From: Candidatus Cacconaster stercorequi
GTDB taxonomy: Bacteria > Bacillota > Clostridia > Oscillospirales > Oscillospiraceae
Length of the DNA stretch: 60,992 nt
Reading direction: 5' to 3'
NCBI GenBank assembly: GCA_018064925.1
Contig: JAGHUH010000014.1
Coordinates: 1-60,992 of the forward strand
The notes under the pieces are model-generated. The model saw only the letters and a program-made list of their open reading frames with translations, searched no databases and had not been told where the DNA came from. This document shows, in pieces, positions 6,721 to 14,738 of this stretch; the first letter of the stretch is position 1; each line of letters opens with the position of its first letter. The translations under genes were made by a program, and so were the position numbers.

Positions 6721-7125
6721 TCAACCAATCCTTTTCCTAAGTGTTAGAATATTCTGCCCATCTTCATAGCGGTATTCTACATGATCCATCGTCTGCTTCA
6801 CCATATAGATGCCCAATCCGCCGATGCGGCGTGCCTCTGCAGAGAGTGACACATCCGGATCCGGTCTGGACAACGGGTCAAATGGTGTGCCCCGGTCGGT
6901 AAAGCGAATTACCACTTCACAGTCTGTCGCATCGACGCTTAAGGTCATGTCCCCCTTGTTGGGCCAATAGGCATAGTGCGCAATGTTCACGAAAATTTCC
7001 TCCACCGCCACGGTGATCTGCATGGTCACCTTCATGGGGCAGTCGTGCTTTTCCAGTTCTTCTTCCACAAAGCCGATGGCGTTATACAGTTCGCCGTCCA
7101 CGGCTTCAAATTTGCGTTCTGTCAT
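6721..7125 (-). CDS. RsbW-like anti-sigma factor / serine kinase (HATPase)
   Basis: A 134-residue GHKL ATPase. The N-box (EEIFVNIAHYAY), G1 box (DRGTPFDPL) and G2 box (GGLGIYMVKQTMDHVEY) are complete, so ATP binding is expected. Proteins of this size in Firmicutes bind a sigma factor or another client and phosphorylate a STAS antagonist. It is the first gene of the four-gene operon. No sigma factor gene and no PP2C phosphatase gene is found in the window, so the client and the reset phosphatase must be encoded elsewhere or not exist. Confidence 0.87.
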   Translation of the reverse strand: MTERKFEAVDGELYNAIGFVEEELEKHDCPMKVTMQITVAVEEIFVNIAHYAYWPNKGDMTLSVDATDCEVVIRFTDRGTPFDPLSRPDPDVSLSAEARRIGGLGIYMVKQTMDHVEYRYEDGQNILTLRKRIG

Positions 7126-7285
7126 ACCTGATTCATCCTTTTTCTTTTCACATCGGTTGTCAGCATTTCAACAGCGGATCTTGCGTTACTTAACATACTA
7201 CCGTTTTATTTATAGCACAAAGTCATGGCAAAATCCATAGTGCAGCGAAAATTTCTGTGCAACTTCTCTTTTTCCAGTATGCACA

Positions 7286-7322
7286 CAAAAAAAGGCAGCG
7301 CAATCACATAGATCACGCTGCC
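7286..7322 (-). terminator. Terminator of hppA
   Basis: Stem GGCAGCG (7294-7300) / CGCTGCC (7316-7322); on the minus strand it is followed by a run of seven T. Confidence 0.85.
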
Positions 7323-7347
7323 TTTGATATGAAATAGTTTCTCTCTT

Positions 7348-9438
7348 TTACAGGATGGAGAAAGCGATGATCAGGCCGGAGAACACGATGGAAACGGTAG
7401 AGCACAGCTTGATCAGAATGTTCAGGGAAGGACCGGAGGTATCCTTGAAGGGATCGCCCACGGTATCGCCCACGACAGCGGCCTTGTGGCAGTCGCTGCC
7501 CTTGCCGCCGTGATGGCCGGATTCGATATACTTCTTGGCGTTATCCCATGCGCCGCCGGCATTGGACATGAACACAGCCATGGCAAAGCCGGTAACGGAC
7601 ACGCCGCCCAGCAGGCCAACCACACCGGTGGGCCCCAAGATCAGACCGGCAGCCAGAGGAACGATGATAGCCAGCAGTGCGGGGGCGACCATCTCATGCA
7701 GAGCACCCTTGGTGCACAGGTCAACGCAGGAATGATAGTCGGGATCAGCCTTGTATTCCATGATACCGGCAATCTCGCGGAACTGACGGCGAACCTCCAC
7801 CACGATGGACTGGGCAGCAGTCTGCACAGCGCTCATGGTAAAGGCGGAGAACACGAAGGTCAGCATAGCGCCGATGAACAGGCCAACCAGAACGGTGGGG
7901 CTGGTCAGAGAGAAGTCCAGCACTTCCTCGGTGCGCTCCTGAACAATGTTGACATAGGAAACCAGCAGAGCCAGAGCGGTCAGGGAAGCAGAGCCGATGG
8001 CGAAGCCCTTACCGGTAGCAGCGGTGGTGTTGCCCAGAGAGTCCAGCGCATCGGTACGATTACGGACTTCCTCAGGCAGGCCGGACATCTCGGCAATGCC
8101 GCCGGCGTTATCGGCCACGGGGCCGTAAGCATCGGTGGCCAGAGTGATGCCCAGGGTGCTCAGCATACCGACACCGGCGATACCGATGCCGTACAGGCCC
8201 TGGTTGAAACTTGCGTTGCCGCCGGCGCAGAAGAAGCTGATGATAACAGCGGCACCAACGATCAGGATGGAGGTCAGGGTAGACTTCAGGCCCAGAGACA
8301 GACCGCCGATGATGATGGTAGCGGAACCGGTCTCGGAAGCTTCAGCCAGCTTCTGGGTGGGCTTGTAGTTGTCGGAGGTGTAATACTCAGTGAAGTAACC
8401 GATAGCGCAGCCGCCTACCAGACCGCACAGGATGGCGATGTAAACGCCCCAGCAGTTGTTGGCCTTGCCCAGCACGAAGTAGCACAGAGGTGCTGCCACG
8501 ATAGCAGACAGGATGGCAGCGGTGTAAGTACCGGTACGCAGGCTCTTCAGCAGACTCAGCTGCGTTGCGTCTTCCTTGGTCTTGACCAGGAAGGAGCCGA
8601 TGATGGAGCAGATGATGCCGGCACAGGCCAGAGCCACGGGCAGCAGCATACCGTTCCAGCTATAACCGGCAGCAGCGGACAGAGCAAAGGTAGCCAAGAT
8701 GGAGCCAACATAGGACTCGTACAGGTCAGCGCCCATGCCGGCCACATCGCCGACATTATCGCCCACATTATCAGCGATGGTAGCAGGGTTACGGGGATCA
8801 TCCTCGGGGATGCCTGCCTCGACCTTACCCACCAGGTCAGCACCGACATCAGCGGCCTTGGTGTAGATACCGCCGCCCACACGGGCAAACAGCGCCATAA
8901 AGGAAGCGCCCATGCCGTTCATGACCATGATGTTGGCCAGCGTGTTGGAATCCAGCTTACCGAAGAAGCACAGACCGGTGAACCACAGGGAGATATCCAG
9001 CATGCCCAGGCCCACGACGGTGAAGCCCATAACGGAGCCGGAGGAGAAAGCCACGCGCAGACCCTTGTTCAGGCTCTCGGAAGCAGCCTGTGCCGTACGG
9101 GCATTGGAGTTGGTGGCGATCTTCATACCCACCAGACCTGCCAGCATAGACCAGCAGCCGCCGGTCAGGAAAGCAAAGGGCGTCACACGGGACAGCATCT
9201 TGCCGCCGGAGGCAAATGCCATCACCAGCAAGATCACAAACACCACCACAAACACCTTTGCCACGGTGGTGTACTGACGCTTCAGATACGCATTGGCGCC
9301 CTCACGAATGGAGCCGGCGATCTTCTGCATCACAGGGGTACCCTCGGAGAAAGTCATCACCTGCTTTGCCTTGACTGCGGCAAAGATCAGAGCAATAACG
9401 GCGCCGAGGAAACCAGCGATAACCAGATATTTTTCCAT
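7348..9438 (-). CDS. hppA: K+-dependent membrane pyrophosphatase, ion-pumping
   Basis: A 696-residue H+/Na+-translocating pyrophosphatase with about 16 membrane segments. The substrate-site motifs [20 protein letters not shown] and [14 protein letters not shown] are intact. The motif [10 protein letters not shown] has alanine at the position that is lysine in K+-independent enzymes, so K+ dependence is predicted; many enzymes of this subclass in anaerobic Firmicutes pump Na+. It couples pyrophosphate hydrolysis to an ion gradient. The start at 9438 follows AGAGG at suitable distance; upstream ATGs are too close to or before that site. Monocistronic. Confidence 0.96.
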   Translation of the reverse strand: MEKYLVIAGFLGAVIALIFAAVKAKQVMTFSEGTPVMQKIAGSIREGANAYLKRQYTTVAKVFVVVFVILLVMAFASGGKMLSRVTPFAFLTGGCWSMLAGLVGMKIATNSNARTAQAASESLNKGLRVAFSSGSVMGFTVVGLGMLDISLWFTGLCFFGKLDSNTLANIMVMNGMGASFMALFARVGGGIYTKAADVGADLVGKVEAGIPEDDPRNPATIADNVGDNVGDVAGMGADLYESYVGSILATFALSAAAGYSWNGMLLPVALACAGIICSIIGSFLVKTKEDATQLSLLKSLRTGTYTAAILSAIVAAPLCYFVLGKANNCWGVYIAILCGLVGGCAIGYFTEYYTSDNYKPTQKLAEASETGSATIIIGGLSLGLKSTLTSILIVGAAVIISFFCAGGNASFNQGLYGIGIAGVGMLSTLGITLATDAYGPVADNAGGIAEMSGLPEEVRNRTDALDSLGNTTAATGKGFAIGSASLTALALLVSYVNIVQERTEEVLDFSLTSPTVLVGLFIGAMLTFVFSAFTMSAVQTAAQSIVVEVRRQFREIAGIMEYKADPDYHSCVDLCTKGALHEMVAPALLAIIVPLAAGLILGPTGVVGLLGGVSVTGFAMAVFMSNAGGAWDNAKKYIESGHHGGKGSDCHKAAVVGDTVGDPFKDTSGPSLNILIKLCSTVSIVFSGLIIAFSIL

Positions 9439-9514
9439 AATCATTTCCTCTTTTTCCTTCTTGTTTGCCCTGCCCACAGGGGACAGGACGCCTATTATAT
9501 TTGCACTGCCCTAT

Positions 9515-9543
9515 ATTATAGAAAATCACCGTTCTGGAGTCAA
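9515..9543 (-). promoter_or_regulatory. Sigma-A promoter of hppA
   Basis: On the minus strand TTGACT (9538-9543) and TATAAT (9515-9520) are 17 bases apart, a near-consensus promoter. Confidence 0.75.
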
Positions 9544-9858
9544 CTTTTTTTGTTTTTTTTTATGTCGCCTGAAAAATTTTTTTGTTCTATTCGTCATTTT
9601 AACAACACAATTTTTCTCGTATTCCTCCCCGATATGTTGCGGTTTTTCGGTTTTAACAGCGGCATTTTTTAAATTTTCCGCCAAAGGATTTTGAAAATTT
9701 TAAAACCTTCCGCCGAAAAAATATCGTCTAAAAAAATTTTTTGCACACTTTTTCTGCAACAATTATAAGATTTTTCACAATAATTGCGCGTTTTGCCGCA
9801 GAAAAGCCAGTGCAAAAAAATCTTAACGCAAAAATTTTTTCTTTTTCTTTTTATCGTC
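9544..9858. other. AT-rich intergenic stretch between divergent genes
   Basis: About 300 bases of very AT-rich, homopolymer-rich sequence between the hppA promoter and the regulatory repeat of the hydroxy-acid oxidase. Partial echoes of the repeat (TTTGCAC, GTGCAAAA) occur near 9741 and 9811. No gene is seen. Confidence 0.5.
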
Positions 9859-9899
9859 ATATTGCACAAAATTTTCCTTTTTGCTTTTTTGTGCAATAT
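9859..9899 (+). repeat. 13-bp inverted repeat upstream of the hydroxy-acid oxidase promoter
   Basis: ATATTGCACAAAA (9859-9871) and its perfect reverse complement (9887-9899) are separated by 15 bases. The right arm ends 2 bases before the -35 box. This is the place for an activator or a repressor that bridges two turns of DNA. Confidence 0.65.
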
Positions 9900-9901
9900 A
9901 G

Positions 9902-9930
9902 TTGAAAATATGCCTGTTTCGCGCTACAAT
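9902..9930 (+). promoter_or_regulatory. Promoter of the hydroxy-acid oxidase gene
   Basis: TTGAAA (9902-9907) and TACAAT (9925-9930), 17-base spacer. Confidence 0.65.
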
Positions 9931-9965
9931 TTATCTGAAATTTATTAACCAAGGAGGTTTTTCCC

Positions 9966-10985
9966 ATGGATTATCAGGAGATTTTGCAAAACGCCCGCGA
10001 TCGCATTGGCCCGTTCTGCAAGGCCTGTCCCGTGTGCAACGGCGTGGCCTGCAAAAATACCATCCCCGGCCCCGGCGCCAAGGGATTGGGTACCACCTTC
10101 ATCCGCAACTATCAAAAGTGGCAGGAAGTGTGCGTCAACATGGACACCATCTGCGAAAACAAACCGGTGGACACTACCTTTGATTTCTTTGGCACCAAGC
10201 TGGATGCCCCCGTGTTTGCCGCGCCGGTAGGTGCCATGAAGCTACACTACGGCGACCTCTACGATGATGCCGCATACAACAATATCCTTGTCCCCGCCTG
10301 TGCCCATGCCGGGATCGCCGCTTTCACCGGTGACGGTACCAATCCCGCGGTGATGACCGGCGCGCTGGCCGCCATTGCCGGAGAGAACGGCTACGGTGTG
10401 CCCACCATCAAGCCCTGGGATCGCAACACGCTGTTCAGCAAGCTGGATGCCGCCAAGGCAGCGAAGCCTTTAGCCATCGCCATGGATATCGATGCGGCAG
10501 GGCTCCCCTTCTTGCAGAATATGACGCCACCCGCCGGCCGCAAGACTGTGGCAGAGCTGCGCGAGATCATCGAATACGCCCAGCTGCCCTTCATCATCAA
10601 GGGCGTAATGACCGTCAAAGGTGCACAGAAGGCACTGGAAGCCGGTGCCTCCGCCATCGTGGTCAGCAATCACGGTGGCCGCGTGCTGGATCAGTGTCCC
10701 TCCACCGCCGAGGTACTGCCCGAGATCGTCCGTGCCGTGGGCGGCCAGATGAAAATTCTGGTGGACGGCGGCATTCGCACCGGTCAGGATGTGTTCAAGG
10801 CACTGGCCATGGGCGCTGACGCCGTGCTGATCGGCCGCCCCTATGTCACCATGGTTTACGGCGGCGGCGTCGAGGGTGTGGAGATCTATACCAAAAAGCT
10901 CATCAGCGAGCTGAAAGACACCATGTCCATGTGCGGTGCGCTGACCCTCAGCGATATTGACCGCAGTATGATTTTCGGCAAATAA
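9966..10985 (+). CDS. FMN-dependent alpha-hydroxy-acid oxidoreductase
   Basis: A 339-residue TIM-barrel flavoprotein of the lactate/glycolate oxidase family. The active-site stretch SNHGGRVLD and the phosphate-binding part VDGGIRTGQDVFKAL...GRP are present. The N-terminus carries four cysteines in CKACPVCNGVAC, unlike classical lactate oxidases, which suggests a metal or Fe-S site in this anaerobic branch. The likely reaction is oxidation of lactate or another 2-hydroxy acid; electron acceptor unknown. The ribosome site AAGGAGG is 9 bases before the ATG. Monocistronic, with an inverted repeat at the promoter. Confidence 0.85.
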   Translation: MDYQEILQNARDRIGPFCKACPVCNGVACKNTIPGPGAKGLGTTFIRNYQKWQEVCVNMDTICENKPVDTTFDFFGTKLDAPVFAAPVGAMKLHYGDLYDDAAYNNILVPACAHAGIAAFTGDGTNPAVMTGALAAIAGENGYGVPTIKPWDRNTLFSKLDAAKAAKPLAIAMDIDAAGLPFLQNMTPPAGRKTVAELREIIEYAQLPFIIKGVMTVKGAQKALEAGASAIVVSNHGGRVLDQCPSTAEVLPEIVRAVGGQMKILVDGGIRTGQDVFKALAMGADAVLIGRPYVTMVYGGGVEGVEIYTKKLISELKDTMSMCGALTLSDIDRSMIFGK

Positions 10986-10998
10986 TTTCCATACACAG

Positions 10999-11030
10999 AA
11001 AAGGACGCAGGCAAAAACCTGCGTCCTTTT
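10999..11030 (+). terminator. Terminator after the hydroxy-acid oxidase
   Basis: Stem AAAAGGACGCAGG / CCTGCGTCCTTTT with loop CAAAAA; symmetrical and usable from both sides. Confidence 0.85.
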
Positions 11031-11050
11031 CCTTCAAACGGCGACAGCAT

Positions 11051-11080
11051 AAAAGCGGCACAGAAAAACTCTGCGCCGCT
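11051..11080 (-). terminator. Terminator of the TAXI protein gene
   Basis: Imperfect stem AGCGGC/GCCGCT with extra pairs inside; on the minus strand followed by TTTTATG. Confidence 0.6.
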
Positions 11081-11086
11081 TACAGT

Positions 11087-12046
11087 TTACGCAACGGGAA
11101 CCGTAAGGCCCTTCTCAGCGAAGTACTTGGCTGCGCCGGGATGATAGGGCACAGTGGTAACGGAAGCACCGAAGTCCAGATTGACATCGGCATATTTGGC
11201 ATGGCTGGAAACCAGATCGGGAGCGTTGTTGAAAATATCGGCGCAGATAGCATAAGCAGCATCCTCGCTGACATCGTTGCAAACCAGGATCACAGCGCTC
11301 ACACCGACGGTCAGAACATCATCAGCGGTGCCGTACACATCCTTAGCGATGGTGCACTCGGCATAGTAGGGGGAGGACTCCAACAGCTTGGCAACATGCT
11401 CCTTATCCAGAGAAACCAGATTGACGCTCTTGGTGGTGGCCAGGTCGGTCACAGCAGTAGTGGGGGCACCGGCCACGATGAAAGCCGCGTCGATCTGGCC
11501 GTTCTTCAGGGCATCGGCACTGTCCCCGAAGGACTGGTAGGTGGGCTTAATATCTTCCTCGGCCAGGCCATACACGCCCAGAATGTCGATGGCATTGAAG
11601 TATACGCCGGAACCCTGCGCACCGATGGAAACATTCTTGCCCTTCAGATCAGCAACCGTTTTGATGCCGGGATCCAGTGTGATGATCTGCACCTGCTCGG
11701 TGTAGAGCGCAGCCAGAGTGCTGAAGCAATCCACAGCGCCGGTATCAGCAAACAGGTTGGTGCCTTCATAAGCATAGGCCATCACATCGGACTGGCAGAA
11801 TGCCAGCTCGGCATTGCCGTCCTCCAGCTCGAAGACATTGGACTGGGAGCCGTCGCCCGCCAGACCGACGACATCGTAGCCGGCATTGCTGGCAGCGTGC
11901 TGCGCAATAACGCTGCCGAATGCGTAATAGGTACCGGATTCGTCGCCAGTGACAAAACGCAGGTTGGACGCATCACCGGACTCGCCACAGGCCACCAGAC
12001 TCAACGCCATGACCAGAGCAAGAACCAGAGCAATCAGTTTCTTCAT
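11087..12046 (-). CDS. TAXI-family TRAP transporter solute-binding lipoprotein
   Basis: A 319-residue extracytoplasmic receptor with a lipoprotein signal peptide (MKKLIALVLALVMALSLVAC, lipid-modified Cys20). The mature part has TAXI hallmarks: TGDESGTYYAFG near the start, then KGKNVSIGAQGSG and DAAFIVAGAP. Such receptors feed a fused TRAP DctQM permease, often for dicarboxylates or glutamate-like substrates. No permease gene lies on either side, so it is an orphan receptor that must pair with a permease encoded elsewhere. It is transcribed alone. Confidence 0.9.
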   Translation of the reverse strand: MKKLIALVLALVMALSLVACGESGDASNLRFVTGDESGTYYAFGSVIAQHAASNAGYDVVGLAGDGSQSNVFELEDGNAELAFCQSDVMAYAYEGTNLFADTGAVDCFSTLAALYTEQVQIITLDPGIKTVADLKGKNVSIGAQGSGVYFNAIDILGVYGLAEEDIKPTYQSFGDSADALKNGQIDAAFIVAGAPTTAVTDLATTKSVNLVSLDKEHVAKLLESSPYYAECTIAKDVYGTADDVLTVGVSAVILVCNDVSEDAAYAICADIFNNAPDLVSSHAKYADVNLDFGASVTTVPYHPGAAKYFAEKGLTVPVA

Positions 12047-12103
12047 TGTTATTCTCCCCTTTTATATTTATATATCGTGGATGAACTCTTTTATGATGGT
12101 TAT

Positions 12104-12132
12104 ATTTTAGTGCGCAGGCTACCATTTTGCAA
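12104..12132 (-). promoter_or_regulatory. Promoter of the TAXI protein gene
   Basis: On the minus strand TTGCAA (12127-12132) and TAAAAT (12104-12109), 17-base spacer. Confidence 0.65.
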
Positions 12133-12457
12133 GAAGAATTTATTAAATTTCTCATGCCTTTTTTCTGCCAAAAATGTCGGTTTCATATTATCCAAATCAC
12201 TTCACTATGAACATTTGTTATATTTTGCATATTTCATCTTTTTCGCAAGATTACGGTATATTTTGTTCAATTGCCTTGCAGCTGCATTCTTTTTTCTTTT
12301 GTGTAAATTTGCAACTTTTCAAATCCTTTCTTGCAAAATAAGTCATCCGCTTCACTATCCACGCAACTTACCCGTCATTGCATTGTGCCGCATTGCTTTT
12401 GAGCGCCTCATCGCCGGCGCTGCATATTTAACATTATTCCATTATCGCGTCAGGAAA
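12133..12457. other. AT-rich intergenic stretch without a gene
   Basis: Lies between the TAXI promoter and the thrS terminator. Sequence is AT-rich with no open frame with a ribosome site and no strong hairpin. The nonamer CTTCACTAT occurs twice. Nothing else seen. Confidence 0.5.
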
Positions 12458-12480
12458 AGCCGCTCCCTTTGGGAGCGGCT
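12458..12480 (-). terminator. Terminator of thrS
   Basis: Stem AGCCGCTCCC / GGGAGCGGCT with a 3-base loop; on the minus strand followed by TTTTCC. Confidence 0.8.
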
Positions 12481-12496
12481 TTCGGATCGTATTTTT

Positions 12497-14287
12497 TTAC
12501 TTCTTGGCCTTGGAATCCACCACATCGCGCAGCAGTGCGGTGAAATCGTCCATGGACATGGCGCCCAGATCGCCGTCGGCACGATGGCGGGGAGATACGG
12601 TACCGTTCTCCATGTCGCGGTCGCCCACCACCACCATGTAGGGGATCTTCTCCATCTGTGCGTCGCGGATCTTCTTGCCGATCTTCTCGTTGCGATAGTC
12701 CACCTCCACGCGGAAGCCCTGGGCCTCCAGCTTCTTGGCAGCCTCGGCGCAGTAGTCGGCGGCGCGGTCGGTGACGGGCAGGAAGCGCACCTGCTCGGGA
12801 GCCATCCAGGTAGGCAGCGCGCCGGCATACTCCTCGATCAGGTACGCCAGGGTGCGCTCATAGCAGCCCAGGCTGGTGCGATGGATGATATAGGGGCGTA
12901 CTTTCTGGCCATTTTCGTCGATATAGGACATATCGTACTGCTCGGCCAGCAACTGGTCGATCTGAATGGTGACCAGAGTGTCCTCCTTGCCGTAGACGTT
13001 CTTATACTGGATATCCAGCTTAGGACCGTAGAAAGCGGCCTCACCGATGCCGATGTCATACTTGATGCCCAGGTGATCCAGAATCTTCGCCATAATGCCC
13101 TGTGCTTCCGCCCACTGCTCGGGAGTGCCGATATACTTGGCGCGATCCTCGGGATCCCACTGGGAGAAACGGAAAGTACATTTATCCAGCATACCCACGG
13201 TATCCAGGACATACTTGGCCAACTCCAGGCAGCCCTTGAACTCCTCCTCCAGCTGATCGGGACGCAGGACCAGGTGACCCTCGGAGATGGTGAACTGGCG
13301 GACACGGATCAATCCGTGCATCTCGCCGGAATCCTCGTTGCGGAACAGCGTGGAGGTCTCGCCCAAACGCATGGGCAGATCCCGGTAGGAGCGCTGACGG
13401 TTCAAGAACACCTGATACTGGAAGGGGCAGGTCATGGGACGCAGGGCGAAGCACTCCTTGGTCTCATCGTACGGATCGCCCAGGATAAACATACCGTCCA
13501 GATAATGATCCCAGTGACCGGAGAGCTTGTAGAGCTCGCGCTTGGCCATCAGGGGCGTCTTGGTCAGCAGATAGCCGCGCTTCTGCTCCTCGTCCTCGAT
13601 CCAGCGCTGCAAAAGCTGCACCACACGGGCACCCTTGGGCAGCAGGATGGGCAGGCCCTGGCCGATGATATCCACGGTGGTGAAGTACTCCAGATCGCGG
13701 CCCAGCTTGTTGTGGTCGCGCTTCAACGCTTCCTCGCGCTGCTTCAGATACTCGTCCAGCTCGTCCTTCTTGGGGAAGGCCACAGCATAGATACGCTGCA
13801 GCATCTTGCGGTTGCTGTCACCACGCCAGTAAGCGCCGCAGCACTGGGTCAGCTTGATGGCGTTACCCTTGATGCGGCCGGTGGAGTCCAGATGGGGGCC
13901 GGCGCACAGGTCGGTGAAATCGCCCTGCTTGTAGAAGCTGATGATGGCGTCCTCCGGCAGGTCATTGATGAGTTCCACCTTGTAGGGTTCTTCCTTCTCT
14001 TCCATAAACTTGATGGCCTCGGCGCGGGGCAGCTCAAAGCGCTCCAGCTTCAGCTTTTCCTTGCAGATCTTGCGCATCTCGGCTTCCAGCGCGTCCAGAT
14101 GCTCCTGGGTAAAGTTGAAGGGTGCGTCGAAGTCATAGTAGAAGCCGGTTTCGATGCTGGGGCCGATGGCCAGCTTCACCTCGGGGTACAGGCGCTTGAC
14201 GGCCTGTGCCAGCACATGGGAGCAGGTATGCCAATAGGTGCGGCGATATTCCTCATTTTCAAAGGTGTACAGATTTTCTTCGGACAT
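12497..14287 (-). CDS. thrS: Threonyl-tRNA synthetase lacking the TGS domain
   Basis: A 596-residue class II synthetase that charges tRNA-Thr. The editing domain starts almost at the N-terminus (HTCSH near residue 19, later DLCAGPHL, the residues used to remove mischarged serine). The catalytic core and C-terminal anticodon-binding domain follow. The roughly 60-residue N-terminal TGS domain found in E. coli ThrRS is absent. The start at 14287 is fixed by AAGGAGGA seven bases upstream and by the T-box terminator just before it, so the missing domain is not an annotation error. Expression is controlled by the T-box. Confidence 0.96.
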   Translation of the reverse strand: MSEENLYTFENEEYRRTYWHTCSHVLAQAVKRLYPEVKLAIGPSIETGFYYDFDAPFNFTQEHLDALEAEMRKICKEKLKLERFELPRAEAIKFMEEKEEPYKVELINDLPEDAIISFYKQGDFTDLCAGPHLDSTGRIKGNAIKLTQCCGAYWRGDSNRKMLQRIYAVAFPKKDELDEYLKQREEALKRDHNKLGRDLEYFTTVDIIGQGLPILLPKGARVVQLLQRWIEDEEQKRGYLLTKTPLMAKRELYKLSGHWDHYLDGMFILGDPYDETKECFALRPMTCPFQYQVFLNRQRSYRDLPMRLGETSTLFRNEDSGEMHGLIRVRQFTISEGHLVLRPDQLEEEFKGCLELAKYVLDTVGMLDKCTFRFSQWDPEDRAKYIGTPEQWAEAQGIMAKILDHLGIKYDIGIGEAAFYGPKLDIQYKNVYGKEDTLVTIQIDQLLAEQYDMSYIDENGQKVRPYIIHRTSLGCYERTLAYLIEEYAGALPTWMAPEQVRFLPVTDRAADYCAEAAKKLEAQGFRVEVDYRNEKIGKKIRDAQMEKIPYMVVVGDRDMENGTVSPRHRADGDLGAMSMDDFTALLRDVVDSKAKK

Positions 14288-14330
14288 GATAAGTTCCTCC
14301 TTTTTGTGTTGAGGGGATGGGAACAAAAAT

Positions 14331-14359
14331 CCTCACCCCTGTGAAAATCAGGGGTGAGG
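14331..14359 (-). terminator. T-box regulated terminator
   Basis: Perfect 11-bp stem CCTCACCCCTG / CAGGGGTGAGG with a 7-base loop; minus-strand T-tract after it. Its 5' arm competes with the T-box antiterminator. Confidence 0.85.
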
Positions 14360-14458
14360 TAAAATGCTTTTACTCCACGGTTCCACCCTGCTTACGGTCT
14401 CACAGCATATTCCATCAATTTGCTGCGGATGGCGAAGGCTCTTTCGTTGAGACAAGGC

Positions 14459-14498
14459 GCAGAAGCGCAGGAATACGGTGTGTATTGCAAGCTTCTGC
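14459..14498. repeat. Extra hairpin inside the T-box leader
   Basis: GCAGAAGC (14459-14466) pairs with GCTTCTGC (14491-14498), and inside it GAATAC pairs with GTATT. The structure is not one of the standard T-box stems and resembles a dispersed palindromic repeat dropped into the leader. Confidence 0.5.
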
Positions 14499-14705
14499 AA
14501 CGCAGTATCGGCGGAAGAGACTCGTCATACGGCCGTCGCTCGTGATCTCTGTAACGGAAGATCCCCGTCCTGCTCGTCGCAGACCGCTGGTGGAGTGGTA
14601 CCGGGGAAGGCCTTGCCTCAACGCACTTTCAGCCGATGATGCGTCTCTCTTGTCAGGCGGTGTTTTCCTCTCGTCTCCGTCATAGCGTTTATCAGATTAC
14701 ATTAA

Positions 14706-14734
14706 AATATAGCACGCCGCGATAGTCTTGTCAA
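14706..14734 (-). promoter_or_regulatory. Sigma-A promoter of thrS
   Basis: On the minus strand TTGACA (14729-14734) and TATATT (14706-14711), 17-base spacer. It overlaps the end of the upstream phosphatase gene region by a few bases of spacing only. Confidence 0.75.
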
Positions 14735-14738
14735 TGCC

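Larger units (their letters stand above)
14325..14699 (-). promoter_or_regulatory. T-box riboswitch of thrS
   Basis: On the minus strand the conserved T-box sequence AGGGTGGAACCGTG lies at 14376-14389. It precedes a terminator with arms 14331-14341 and 14349-14359 and a T-tract (ATTTTTG). Uncharged tRNA-Thr should pair with the T-box and prevent termination. A candidate specifier codon ACC, followed by A, is at 14597-14599, but I could not fold stem I by hand. The leader is long (about 375 bases) and holds an extra hairpin. Confidence 0.88.

Noticed and set aside
7486-9672. 728-codon open frame antisense to hppA
   Set aside because: It is low-complexity, His/Gln/Gly-rich, has no ribosome site and mirrors the GC-rich codon pattern of hppA on the other strand. 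Shadow frame.
9669-9896. 75-codon Lys-rich frame in the AT-rich intergenic region
   Set aside because: Homopolymer-driven, no ribosome site, covers the inverted repeat.
11141-14344. 1067-codon open frame antisense to the TAXI gene and thrS
   Set aside because: It spans two unrelated genes, a terminator and a promoter on the other strand; no family resemblance. Shadow frame.
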